From: Brachypodius melanocephalos
Taxonomy: Eukaryota > Chordata > Aves > Passeriformes > Pycnonotidae
DNA length: 64,000 bases
Direction: 5' to 3'
Assembly: GCA_013398615.1 (NCBI GenBank)
Contig: VZSR01000245.1
Location: forward strand, 1,016,730-1,080,729
Below, piece after piece: positions 47,901 to 62,900 of this stretch; the first letter of the stretch is position 1; every line of letters begins with the position of its first letter. Made by a program: the position numbers and the translations under genes. The notes beneath the pieces are model-generated. The model saw nothing but the letters and a program-made list of their open reading frames with translations. It was not told the DNA's origin and did not search any database.

Positions 47901-50900
47901 CGGATTCTCAGAGACAAAGAACAGCCTTTCAAAGTGTCCTTGAATTTTCCTGTCCCACTCATCATATGTGAAAATCTCCTCCTTTCCTGCAAGATATTAC
48001 ACACAGTTTTAATTTTCTGCAATCAGCCACAGTGACAACAGCAGAAGTATGCTTCCTGAATTCCTGACACTTCATATAAGAGGAGCAGACCTAGGATCAT
48101 CTCTCTGTTTTTGTGATTCCCTACATTTAGGTCAATTGTACAGATCACAGGAGCAATAGCTCACTGAAATTTCTAGTGAGACTAACACAATATCAGAGAC
48201 TCCATAGGGCATATATTCACTTGGGCTGGCTAAGCTTAAAGTAACTTTGTGATTAGAAGCTTAGTCCCTCTAAAACATAAGGGACTTCCAATGATATTTA
48301 TATAAATATTCCCAGCAAGGGGTTTTCTGTGTTGTGAATATTGGGGGAAGGACAGAAAGAAAAAATAAAGACAACTGTCATGCATCATTTTACTTTGCAT
48401 TCTTGTAATGGATGACATAATCAGCATAGTACACAGTAACCTTATCACTTACATTAATTTTGAGAAAAGGTATTTGGGCTCTGAAATTCCTTTGTAATCT
48501 ACTGAATAAACTATTTGAAATGTTAAGAAGACAATAAAAACTTCTAATGAATTTTTACAGTAACAAAAGAATTTTGATCATACAAGATACTTTCTCAAGT
48601 TTTTGCCCTTTTACCCCTAAACCTTCTTCTGAGGTTACATGGTCACTGTTTCATTGTCTTAGTTATTTTTATAGCCCAGCAACACAATTACGAGATGTGT
48701 CTGTTTTTACCATGTCTTTTTATAGTGACTCCACGGAATGGAAATATGTTTTTCCCAGATAAATCCATTAACCAGCGAACAGTCGACTTGCACAGGCCAA
48801 CGATTTCCACAGCAGAGCCATCTCTAAAATAACAATGATAAAAAAAATCTCATTATTTACTTTAAGAAGGCTATTAAAGTTCAATGAGCAACTGAAAAAT
48901 GTAGATTCATAAGTGTCTTATTTAGACAATTTTTTTACTTTCCTACTATTCCCCAATTTCTCAGTCGGGGAAGAATTTGCTTGTAAACTGGGTAGCAAAT
49001 ACCTTTTTCTGTCCAACAGCCTTACTTAAAGTAGCATTATCATACCCAGCGAATTAGCACAAATGGAAGATAATTTTATACCAGTGATTAAGAACACAAA
49101 AAAAGGATCAACCCCAAATGTAGTCCTCTGATGCTAAAATGTGCTCAACACAAAGCTTCTCAACTGCACATCCACTTCTGTAACTTAGGCAATAGTTCTG
49201 CCATAAGAGATTACTTAAGTCAAAAGTGAGGCATGAAAACAAGCACTAAATGCACTTCTTAGACTTCCTTCTTTTTTCAGGTAATATTCATGTAATCAAT
49301 AGATGCAAATATTTCATATGGTATCATACTCAGCTTTACTATCTACTTGATGGAATTTTCTCATATCACCAACTCAGCCTCTTTCAGAAAGCACCTTAAT
49401 CTCTCTTGGCCGCCAATCAAAATGCTCAACTTGTCAAGCAAGATAACATTTTCCTCAAACTGCATCCATGGACAGCATTTGATTTGAAACTGATACTGTA
49501 CTAAATTCAAGCAAGGATACCTACAGCAGTTTGTCAGCACATAATAAAGAGCCCATTTCAAAATGCTTAATCTCAGCTCTAAAATGTAGATGTAAATATT
49601 TTTGAATTCAAAATTAAAACATACTCAAACACCACAATTATCAATATATAACTCATATGAAAAGTCTGAGTAACAAAGTACTGCTAGTACAGCAAGTATA
49701 AAGTATTTCTTAAATTACATTTTACTACTTGTATTCAGAAGTCAACTCTTGGCATGGAGCTAAGACTGTGACAGAAGCCATGGGCTTCACCTGCCCAAGA
49801 ACACAGCTTTTGACTTCAAATCAGCACAAAGAAAGAAAATTCCATTAACATTTTAGTAGGTAGAAAGATTTAGAACATTTGAGAGATAACCTCTCAGATG
49901 TGTCAATAGAACTCATAGTGGTTCTGCTGAAGAATTTAAGTTAAAAAAAGAATGAAAAAATGCCCTGCCTAAAGCCCAGCTTTCATACCTTGGAGTAGCT
50001 GGAATTCCTTTGTTGCGAGCTCTGTCGCTCTCTCCCATTTTATCCATCCAAGTGCCACAATTGAAGCGGTTCCCTCCAAAGACAAAGCCAGTTTCATGGT
50101 CAACGCCTGCAGTTACATTAAAACCTGGCAAGAAAGGATATCAGGTGTTAAGTTCATTTTTAGACAAAACAAAACCCCAAGTACCCACACTTCCAACCCA
50201 AATATCCTAATAAAGAAAAAGATCTTCCAGCAAAAGACCTGAGGTAGGTTTCTGAAGACAACTGTACTTTAAGTGAAATTTTAAAGATAACTTGCACAAT
50301 AACATATGACCAGATGCTGCTAATAAACTCTCATTCAGGCACTTCAAAAATATTACAGCTATATAAAGTAATATAGTTTTAGATACAATAATTTTACTTA
50401 AAAAAATATGCTCAATAGAAAGTGGAAATAAGAGGAAAAGGAAATAAAAAATTTACTCATCAACTTCTGTTTTGCACAGCAAGTGTTCTGTGTATGTTAC
50501 CTTCATCTCTCATTTTTTCATCAATTTGAGGACCAGCATTCCTTTCTCGGAAATTTATGCCTTCCATATGTCGTTGCATTGCTTCCTGTATGACTTCATA
50601 AAGTGGCTGATCCTAGATTCATTACATGTTTGGATGACAGGTCAAAAGCAAGATGAAAGATGAGTGGAAAGCATTTCTTAAACCTGTAGTTCATATGATA
50701 TTCCAAAAAACCTCCCGAATCACCAAAAATTTTCAAGTAGCATCCTTGGCAATGGCAATACGTTGTATACAACTTTTCATACAAAGAGTTTTCAAGACAA
50801 AGAGCAAAAAGATTTAGAAGCTAATGGAATGTTTTTTTTTCTCCTTGCACTTGGTCTAATCAGGTGATGCAAGAAGTGCCTAAAATATGGAATTCTTGTG

Positions 50901-53900
50901 CTATAATCAAATTTCACCACAAACAACAGATAGCAACAGGTTCTCGTAGCTAGAAAAAATTACATCCTTTCATTAAAACATTATAGTTTGGTAAATAGTT
51001 ATATTAGAAGAATTTTTACCACAGTGCCTGCAGGCTGAGGAGAAGAGTCATCTCTTGGGTACATCCTAGAAACAGGACACCTGAGAATGTCTAATCCATT
51101 GGGAACAATTTTACAGTACTCCTGGATACAATGAAGCCACCACCACACAGCATCACGACAGTTGTATCTGGCATGTGTCCCCCCGCCGAGCAGATTGGGA
51201 ATGAGACCATGTCTCAAAGTCCCAGCAAACGCTAAAATGATGTTTCTAGAACAAAAGAAAAGCACAGTCTTGACTCAAGTTGCCTTCAAGGCCATTATTG
51301 GACCAAGTATGAAGTACAAAGGTTATGTTAATAGCAAGAAGACAAACAGGATTTTAAAGACAGATACCAAAAGTTTGCTGTTGAAAGCTACAAATCACTC
51401 AGTGTAGCACAAACCTCTTTCACAATAAAAAACCACCTATTCCGTAACAAATTCCTCCACATGAATACATTTAAATCAGTTTGTACAAAACATACACCAT
51501 CTATTCATGTGGAAAACGTAATTTGCTTTTTAATAGGTAGTGATATCAAACCTAAATCCAAATCCCACTGAGGTCACAAGGAAGGTTTTTATTGACCTGA
51601 TACATGATTACCCTGGTATCCATTCTGATGGGTGGGGTGCAATGGGGACGGAGGGCAGGAGTAGATGCGAAATTCCTTTTAAAATACAGAGAGGTGACAG
51701 CAACTGAGGTTACGAGAGGTTTCATTTGAGAACTGTTGCACATACCTTGCAGAAAACATGGATCCCAACTAGCTTTAAAAGGCAAAAATATCATCCTAGT
51801 TGACTGCAGATCTCTCTGCATGAGAAAGCTAACAGTTGGCCAAATGTACAACAGCATAAATACATGCTGATTTACACCAACTAATTTTTTACGTTTCTAT
51901 TATGTGCCAAGCTCCATTCAAGTTAGTATCAATGAAAATATCAAATTCTCTGGCTTATGTATAGCTTGTTTGTCAGGTTAAATACCTAGAGCTACCAGAT
52001 TGCAACAATGCAAAATTAGCTGATTTCCTATATCAACACACAAATACCAGCAGTTACAAAAATCATGACAGACCTGCATTCACACCTTTCTGATTAAAAC
52101 AGTATTTTTCTACTTCAAATTTTTAGGTGAATAATTCTGAAATTATTGTTCAGCAACAATGATGCAAGTACTAGTGAAATAATCACTTTGTTCAAGAACA
52201 AATGGTAGCTTTGCTGGGGTTAAAACTACTTTATCTCTACAGAACATCAGCTTTGTATCAGTGCTAAGAAGGCAAAAGATTATTTGAGTAGTATTTTTAA
52301 CCCCACTTGGAGGGAGCTCCCAAATATGTTTAGTGCCACTAAAGTTTTATACTGCACATCAACTGTTTCTAAGAGCTTGTGCATCAGCTCAGCTTTTGAG
52401 AGCATTGCTTTTTCCCAACTGCCTACAAAGCCAATAAGAACCAAGGCTAGGCCAGTCTTACCTTGCTTCTAGATAGCGCCCAGTAATTAACATCAGACCC
52501 CTTAGTGCAATAAAAGTATCCCTTCCCCACGAACGAAAAATTCCAGAAGAAAAGTGAGGTAAACCTGAAAAGAAATGTCATTATTCATCTAATTAATTGA
52601 TATAGCAGAAGTCTCCAAGCACATTTGTATAAAATAACCAGAAGTAAAAAATATATCCTGATTTGTAACTTTTACTTGATTAAGATATTTCAGATAGACA
52701 ATCTCCTAGACAGAGTTCTTGATAGAATTAAATACACCTTATTCTAAAACAATGTCTACTAGAATTTCAAGACCATACAAAAGCATTTCTCATACCAGTG
52801 ACATTTTTATTAAATCACCTGACAACTTAACCAAAACTTAATAAAAGAAACAGAAAGAAAACTAAGCAAAAAGATCACAACTATGACAAGACTGCAATGC
52901 TTTGTTGGCAAGAGTTTATGTGTGAGAGTTGTGGCATCTCAGCAGCATAAAAGGGATGAGACTGTTCCCAGCCACTGTAAAGGACATCCTGCTTCTCTTT
53001 TCCAGCAGCCTATAGAACTACATTTTACAGCAGACTTTATAACATGGAGCTTTAGGAATGATTCTAATTGATAAGGCATAATAATTACAACACTAAGGTC
53101 CATACTTGTCTTTCCTTCCATTTGTTTCCTTTTATGATCTGTTAAACAGAAATTCCACATGGTAAAGTTTCAAACCAGCAGTCTCTTGTGCATGCTTGGT
53201 AGAGCAACGCTTCACTTTTGTCACTTACTTTAACAAAGTATTTGCTAATTCTCAAATATATCCTCCACATCTCTGCAAATTCATCGTGCATGGCAGCAGC
53301 ACTTGAGAATGACAATCTGTGTACAATTTAAACATCTCAGGCACAACTACCAGTGACTATGTGAAAGGAATATTTAAAACCAAGCCCTTCAGTACAGTTA
53401 ATCTTTGTGACCAGTTTAAGGGAACACTGTGCCTCTGTGCTTCTAGGTAACACTAAAGCAGGCAAATGGAATGTTATTAAAATCCAGAAACTAAAAGCAA
53501 TAAAGCTACACAAGAGTGATGGCTTTATTGAAGGAAAGCACTCCACTGAGAGAGATGCCATTGCATCTGCAGATGTTTAAAAGTTTCCATGGCTTCAGAA
53601 AAGGAATGAGCCAACTAGAACCAAAAAAAATTCATTCTAAGCCACAGAAGATAATACTTTGGACATAGGCAAATGCCCATAGGAAGATTGCCAGATGCTG
53701 GCAGAACATTTGGAGGTATAAATACTTCTTTCTGACTGCTTTTATGCTCTTTCCTTTTGGAGACAGATCAGGAGTTTCAGATCAGGAGCTCTTCTGGTCT
53801 GCTAATGGTTCTTTCTGAGAACTTGCAAACTATAAATTCACCCTTGTTACATCATTACAATTCACTTTTTAAATTCACACTTATAAAATATCAACTAAAA

Positions 53901-56900
53901 CCCTCTTATGACAAGTACACTCATCTCAAGCAAGTCTTCTGGAAAGGAAAATAACATTTTTGTAGATCTCTCTATACGGTAACAACAAATATAGCAAAAA
54001 AAGTCTCTAAATAAAGCATTTGTATATAAAGCTCTCCCTCCCAACCCCCATGAGTACTACTAGAGAAAACTCCCATCCTTCTAACAAGAGCAAATCTCTA
54101 CCTTAAACACACGGCAAAAGGGAGCAAAATTGCTACATTTTATAGTTTCTGAGATATGGCTCTCAAACATGATGCAGAAAATTTTAATATAGTTACTAAA
54201 ACTAGTTTAGCTGCTTTGGAAGACTCCTTTTTTAAAGGTTGTTCTCACTCACCAGCTGCCAAGGAAACACAACATTGTTCTTTCTGATTTGTAATCTCAT
54301 TCAGCCTATAGGGAACATCATGTAAGGAAGGAGACAGATCTGGCAGAGAAGAGTATTTTCCTATCCCACATAATTGGATTGAACCCAAGGAAAGGTGCTT
54401 AACAAACGTTGATCCATTCTGCACAAAGCTGTAATTCAACAAAATTAGATTAAAATAACTTTGCATTCAACAATAGCAGTCTATAAAATGTACCCTGTTT
54501 CATTTACAAGAGGCTATGACAAGCATTTCATGTAAGAAATATAAAAAACTAGCAATGAATTAATACTAACATTTCACATTAACTCATTTTTTATCTAAGA
54601 TTTAATTTGTAAATCACTCATTTTCCTAAAATGGGTGCCCAATGTTAAGAGTCAAATCTTAATCAATTAATGCCAGTGGAAGTGTTTATAACATGAACTT
54701 CTAAAAAACAGTTTAAAAAAGAAGTTACTTTGGTTTAGTTAATGCCTATACACAGACCTAAGACTTCAAAAATATGATAAAAAATATTTTACCATGAACA
54801 AAAGTGTGCCAAAACTAGTCAGTATTTTTAAAGATCGTATTTTTACATTAATTCAAAAAAGCAAATCAAAAAACATCTTAAGGCATTGCTTGAAATAGTT
54901 GATCTCCATTCCTGACTAGTTGATCTCCAAGCATTTTTTCATAAAATATATTACGTTCAATGATTTTACAGCCATACCAAATCCTATTCCCATTTTAACG
55001 TCCCTGATTTTTCAAAACAATATTGACTTGTTCAGCCTATTCACAGCTAGAATAAAGCCTCCAGGAAATGAATCTCCCTTTCCTTTGGAAGAAAAGATGC
55101 AGACTGAAGATTAAACAGTTATTTCAAAAAGTAAGCAGAGTGCTCAGATAATGTGGAGTAAAAATGGAGAAGTGTTGAATAAGGTATCAGCATCAAATAC
55201 AATCTGGGTATCTGAATCAATATATATACACAATCTGAACTTTAAGGAATCACTGCATTGGTACTAAAATGGTAAGGAAAAAAAGCTTCCAAAGTCTGGC
55301 AAAAAAGATGCTGGTCTAGGGTTTCCTCCTCCTACAACACAATCGCAACTGTAGTTATAAATTGGAACCCTGGACAGGCTTCTGAACTCCCAGTCTTCCA
55401 AACCACCACTGATAGAAGATGGATTTGATAATTCTCTACCAATTTTACCCTTTCACATTAGAAGAGTATGAAAAGATTCAAATTACACTCTCCAGCAGAG
55501 CTAAGTTAAAACGTTCTGATCTATCCAGATGCCATTATGGCTCTGATAAAAAGGCCAAGCATACCTCGACATCTGATGCCATGCCACATCCAGAAGCGTT
55601 GTGTACGCTCCCACCAATATGGCATCAAAGTAACATGGGATGAGGTAACGTGGAATTCTCTTCAGGTAGACAAACATGGCCTTCAACCATTTACCAACCT
55701 ATTAAAATACAACAGAATTAGAACTTGATCCATCAAAGTTCAAAGCCAGTGCTTTCAGGATACATATTGTTCCAGTTTTTGTACATGTACTACACCCCAG
55801 TTATGCTGTACGCTTCTGCTCCAAACTTTCAGCTAAAAGACATGAACTCTAAGAAGAGTAGTAGAGAAAAATGTGATTTGCATCTATACCAAATGCGCCA
55901 AAATGTGAAGTATAGAAGACTATATTTTGCTAGTCTTATAGTCAAAAAATGAAAAATCATGAAGTTGTTATTAAAATTAAGTAGCAAAAAAAAGTCACAA
56001 CTCAAAAGGCATCATTATAATCCAAGCATGGGAAGGAAGTTTTGCATTGCTAAAAAGACAGGACTGAAGAGATGAAGCTTAAGACCAGGAATAAAAAGTT
56101 ATCAGAGCTAAATTATGTACAGCCATTAGTGAATATGATTGCAGGTCTGTGTCTTGGACTCAGGATTCTAGAACTTCACATCCTTGTACCCCTGCAAAAC
56201 ATTTGACACCTGGAAAGTATTTTTCTTTCCTTCTAGTCCTGCTAAGTAAGATTATGACAACTTTCTAGTAAGTCACTAAAGATTTAACCCTTGCAGATAA
56301 AGAATGCACCTGTCAAAATAGCACATGATGAGACTCTACTAACAGCAAAAGTGTAAAGTTTAGTTTGACATGACTTAAGTCTTTGAAACAGAGTAAGACA
56401 TTACAAATTAAGAATTCAAAAACACATAGAAAAAAGCAACAGTCTTTGCAGAGCAGTAAATGAGGCCAGTATCAGACTAAGTTAGTTGCTAGAAAAGCTC
56501 TGTTTCTCAGGGCAGATTTAGCGTTCACTTCAGTACATTAAACTGTTTTACCATTCTTCTGCTTTTTATTACTAGACTTGACTTCAGGAATAAAATGAAA
56601 TAAGAATATTAAAGCCTTTATTATTGTATTTTTTAGGTAACAAAAATCAGGTCCTGTGAAATAAATAAAGAAGTTTCCATGTAGGAAAATAAACTATGAA
56701 AAGGACTGCATTTTAACACAGCTATAAAGCAAACTTGAAATCTCAGAAATTCCTGTCTTCCCAGTGCTTGGATGACTGTAACTGTATCATACTCATGTAT
56801 GCAGTAGTATTTAGGCACTCTCTTGAAAGTACTTTCATAAAACAAACAATCAACCCCCAAAAAACCACCCCAAAACCTAAGGAAAAAAAATTCGGTAATT

Positions 56901-59900
56901 TTGTTTTTTTATTTGAGGAGAAGTAAAACAGGGAAGTACCCCTGTAAGTCTTCACATAAGAGTTAAAAATAACCTTCATGCCCTATCTATTTTTCCCTTT
57001 TGCAGTTTATTCTTAAATAGGATTGAGGGGAGGGAAGAAAAACATATTTATGGTTTAACCTACTAAAAGAAATTGCCTAGACAGGAAATATGTTATAGAC
57101 AATCTGAATTAAAAAACTATATTAGTAATGAAAATGAAACAAACTAGCAATTTAAAGCCCCAAAGTTACCAAATAAGCATTTTACTCACTTCTGCACAGG
57201 TTCCAGCACGTGAAATCAGACGATTACTGACATAATCAATCATCCAGTCGCCAGATCTTAAATTATCACAAAATGGATGACCCAAATCATTCTTTGGTCT
57301 AATGTCTGCCATCACTGACATTAATCCTGAAGGTACAAACGAAACTCTCTATTAAAAGACACACTATTATCACAAACAGCAATTGTAAATCAGGAGGAAA
57401 AGGTACACAGCAACAGACGCTTTAACTGGACTGCTTCTCTCCATCTGCCTTACAAGTTAAAACTATAACCCAATTCTAGTTTCCTCAGCATAAATCCTAG
57501 AACCTTAAGAAAATCATTGCAAATAATCAGCATGACGGAATTTTTATGTTTGATAAATAACTGACACTCCTCAGTAATCTAATAATGCCTCAGGTTAGAT
57601 TAATGCAACTTTTCACTGGAAGTGTGTTTGTTTTCCTTCTACTTTAAAAGTCAAGGCACTGGTGTTAAAACACATCCTGGGCTGCGGTGTTAGGTTTCAA
57701 AGCATTGAGAGAGAAGGATTTTGTTCTAGTAGGAAATCTCCTGGGCACAACAGTAATTAGTAGCATGGCGAAGCAGAAAAAAATTACCTTTTTTACCAAA
57801 CAGTGGCAACAGCAATACAACACCAAAAATGATCTGATCTTGATTGAGCAGTTCTCATTTACTTCTTTCATTTGACAGAAAAAATAATGCTGAGACTATT
57901 ACCTTGGAGGCCTGCATACTTTAGGGGTGACCAGTTTGGTATATTGTAACAGCCTCCACCATCTTCCTGTTCTTCTGCCTCACATCTGTACAGCACTTGA
58001 TTTAGTTCAGCCAAAGTTAGTTTAGATGCAATTCTGAAAAAACGGGAGAAAAAAATAACCCCCCAAAAAAGAGTCAGTATGGAAACAGGGAAAGGATTTC
58101 ATAAACAATTCTCATTTCACACTTAAATTAAAAATACATACAGTTTTCTGAATACTTCATCTTGGAAATTAGGAGTCTGATTTTTCAGATGCTCCCAGAT
58201 GCTTCAGTGTTTATTTAGAAACACAGTGTAAGTACAACATCACACCAAAACAATCACACCCCAACACTCAGAAGCAGACCATGTTAGAAAGTCCACTTTA
58301 GGCAGCAATTACACAAACTGGGAAGTTTGTCAGTATTAGCCCAACTTAGTATCACACATATAAGAAGATCTCTCTGAGTTTTCACTGCACTCTGAGAATT
58401 CAAATCCATCTGTATCACCACCACCACCAAAACTCAACAATCCCTCAGTAGGTGTGCATGATATTCTCTGCTCCCCTTGTAGCTCTCTTAGTTCCATGTC
58501 AGGAACTTAAAAAACACTTACGAAGAAAATGGTGTTTTTAATATTGGTGCTGAGTGATCATCAGGAAGACTTCCAGATTTAAAATGAGAGCTGAACTGGA
58601 TCAAATGATTGCGGAGTATCCCCACAGCCTCTTGTGCCTTCGGGTCCAGACTAACTCTGTAAATAAGAATGCATACCTTATAGGAATACAGCATTTAGAG
58701 GAACTATTCCCCAGTCTCCTATCACTCTTTTCAAACTCACACAGCCATATGGTAATTATGATAACGTACCTGAATACTATTACACTTCCTGGTGTTAATC
58801 TTTCAAATTCTATTTCTTGAACAAATTCATTTGGCCCTTTTATAGCAGTTGCAGCTTGCTTTATGATTTTACTGTCTTTTATCTTAAAAAAAGAAAACAA
58901 ATTTGCAACCGAAATTCACTGTCTTTTTTTCTACTATAAAATATCACAAATTAAAAAATATTACATCAGAACATGGGTTAAGGAGGCTAATTACCTGGAT
59001 GTGCTCTCTGAGTTCCATTGTGAAATTAGGCAACCCATTTATGAAATGCAGATCTTTTTTGTAAGGACTAGCACTTCTCTCAATAGTCCTTGCCTCAAGT
59101 ACTACTTCGTCTATTTTTCCTAGAAGAAGTTAAACCATGTTGCAGCTCTTAGGGCATTTGAAATGAAAAAAGTGATTCTTTTGAAATTATGAAACAAAAG
59201 CTAAAATGAAAAAGCTGAACATTCAATATCCAAGTCTCTGTTAGCAGAAGAACAGAAACACATGGCAAGTATTTTAAATATATATAAATACTCATTACAC
59301 ACTCATATGCTGTAGTGTATTTAAAATGGCAATTTTAATATTTTATAATAAATTAATCATAAAATCAGATGACAAGAGAATAACAACCTGTCCTTCACTG
59401 GTCATTAGCTTTCTTAGTTTCCCTGTTATCTTTTAAGAAACTGTGCTAGATGGCTTTCCAAACTGCAACTATAGATGGCTTATCTTTAAAAGGCAAAAAT
59501 TTATTATTAATATACAAATTCTAATTTTCTCTATCCTTTTAAGTCATTTACAGACATAAGGTATAAAAGTCATGTAAATATCTTAAAATATAAAGTGACT
59601 GATTTTAAACCAAGCACACACATGCACTCAAAGAAAGTGAGTATATTTAAAGGCCAGTTTGGAAAGCTTCTCTTCAGAAACATTTCCATGTATAGAAGTC
59701 ATTATACTTTGCTACTTTAAAGTACACTAAATACTCTGCATAATTGATTCATTTTATGTATGTACTGCATACATACTGTCTTTATATTAAATTATTCAAT
59801 ACAGAGTTCTTATCAAGATGTATTTTCAAGCTACAAAATAGCTATATATGTTTGAAAGCTGAACAGCAATGAAATCAACAAATAATAGGATAAAATGTTA

Positions 59901-62900
59901 GCCTTTTTCCTCAGTATAACAGAATAATCCCCTCTCAACTCTGTACAAGTAATCATCTCACTATTAACTATTACTAGTTCACAAACAAGACCATAACCAC
60001 CCCACACCCTCAAGGGGAGCTTGCAGCAGGAATATACTTAATATGAATGTTTCTGAAAACTGTAAGCATTGCAAGTCTGTTATTGGTTCTTTAACCACTT
60101 TGGGGGCATAAATATTAGTACATGTAAAAGGAGCATTATATACTGAGAGTTCTCATATGGATTTCATGTGCATGTGCTTGAAGTTCAAAAGCATGAGTAA
60201 CTTCAAATTTTTATATGTGACAACAGCTCTTGGAAAAAAGTCTGTTTACCTGGGATACACATTTCAGGTACTTCTTTACTGTAGAAGCAGGTTTTTGGAT
60301 TTCTGAAGGCAGTTCGACACACAGCCACAACAGACTGGTGTGTGTTAGGGCAGTGTCTTGTCACTGCAACTATATCTTCATCAACTTGATCTACATACAC
60401 CTAGAAAAGACAGAACATTGCAACTGTGCTCACTCAGAGCACACTTACGAAGAAATGGCAGTGTTACCCCCACTTCTTGCCTGATTAAAGCCTTTAGCCC
60501 CCAGCTCCTGATGCAGCCTGTTCATGGCCAGCCTTCCTGCCAGAATTCCTGTTTGGAAATTAACTTCACCAGAGGCCAGATGTGCTGCTGGATTCCATTT
60601 TGAATAAAACCTCTCTTCAGATACTACAGAGATCTGTAAAAAAAAGAAATTTAAGCAAGTATAAACTACTCTGGGAAATAAAAACTACCACACCTTACGG
60701 TCTGAACTGTATAATAAATTCAAATTTCATATGAAGCTGGACAATCTGAAGTAATGCCAGATAGCAAACTGCTTGGAATTTCAAACAAATACCATTAAAA
60801 TACATGTTCTAGGATGAGAATAGAAGGTGTTTTTAAAGGCAGCTTAGGAGTTGAACTGGAGACTCACCTGGTGTGGTACTAGTTCATCATAGCCTTTGGT
60901 ACTTCCTGTAGCACAGCATGCCATGGAAACAATCATTGCACTAGGAAGAGCATCATATGCAGATCGGTGCTGCATCAAAAAATATATAGGCAATAAACAG
61001 TGAAACCAGGAAAATTCAATCCTCCCAATGCAGCATACAGAAGATACACTCAATTTAACAAAGGCAGTACTAATTCCATGGTCAGCATTCCCTCAATTAC
61101 AATACAATTATTGGAGAATATTTCCACAAATGAACTAAGAAAAGCAACTTCAGAAAAATCATCAAAATAAACACTGTCTGCCCACCACTCTCTCTCATTC
61201 CTGCCTGTAAACAAGCTCAGGGGAACAGGTCAACAAGCAGATGCAGAACCACTTATGCAGCCAGATGAAAGACTCAAACCAGCTTATTTAGTTACTTTAT
61301 ATACTTCTCCCCTTGAAAGACAAAATCTTGAATGTCAGAGAGTATTGTTACAAAATTTTTTTCTGTGCATGAAAACTAGAACTGAACTGCAACTGTTTTA
61401 AATATTGTTTAGGATATCCAGACTACATCAAGCCCTCCCAAGTTCAGAAATATCACTTCAGAAAACATTAAAGGCAACTTTTTTGTTTGTTTTGTTTAGG
61501 TGCTCACCTGAATTGGACATTCATTATCATGTGTAATATCCATAAACAGTGCATGAGCAATAGCCGGCATCAAAGGCCTCAAACGTGGCTGAACGAAAGA
61601 TCCGACAGGCTCACCTCCAAACCGATAGACCAACCTCCCCTCTTCATGGCTATTGTAGGCAGTCATGGCCTCTAAAGAACAGAATACCTAAGTGTTTGCA
61701 TAACAATAACTACTGCGCAGCACAGCACAAAGGTGTTAATGTGGCATTCAGAAGTTGTTATTTTGGTCTGTTCAATCATAAAAAAAAAAAAATCAAATAC
61801 ATATAGCTGTATTCTCCAGTGTAGAAACACAGCTTCGGAATATTCAATTTACTATAACATATTAAGGAAGAGAGAGCTAATGGAAAAAAAAAACAGGATA
61901 AAAAACAGAGATCAAACTATTTCTCACAGGCTTTAAAAAACTCATGCAACAAAAATCAGACATGATGCAGGACTTACATAGCAGAACCATGCCACATCTC
62001 CTTTTTCCTTCACTAGACCAAGAGTGAAATATTTAAGCTTCTGTAAGCTAATAAAGGAGGTCTTCCCTTATTTTATGGCTAGTACTGTATTTTTTGCCAA
62101 GTATCAAAAAAGCCACAATACAGAACCTGTACTTCTGATTATACGGAGTATGAGAATTTAAAGTGCATAATCTGGTAGAAAACTTTTTCTTGGAAAAAGC
62201 ATGTCATCCATAATCTCTCGTTGGAAAGAGACCACACACGCAGCAAGCCTACCTCTTATTAAGGAGGTAATGCCCAGCCTATTCACAAAGATATTGTCCA
62301 GCTCCTCATTTCCTGTGAACAGTTCAGCCACTACATACAAATCGGCTCGCAATTTTCTAGCTGTATCCAGCATGTACTGCAAAAAGCACAGCCAAAAAAG
62401 CCACAGAAAGGGGAAAGGTAGATACATAAAAGGACAAGTTTCAAAGCTAGGCAGGGATTGGACAATAGGAAAATGCCATGCAGCAAAGATAAACAGAAAG
62501 CCAAAATTAAGGAACAAAACAAGTTGTTACACAGAAGAGGACACACAAACATAAGCAAAACCAAGAATTAGCATACAACACAAGAGAAGTTAAACAGAAC
62601 ATGAAGAAGAAAAGGTGATTGCATAAGCAAAGAACATGAATATGTAAGAAAAATAAAAAAGCATACCAATGTTAGTTTCACATTGAAAACTCCAAACCAT
62701 ACACGACAATCCTACATAATTTTCAACTGCTTATTGTACCTCTAATCAGGCTGGTAATTCCCAGGCGGTTGACAAAAACATTGTCAATGTACTCACTGCC
62801 CGTGAAGAGTTCAGCTATCACATAAAGATTAGGTCTGACTGATCTGGCTGTTGCTAGCATCTCCTATAGATCATAATACATTTTTAATGCAAGACATCCA

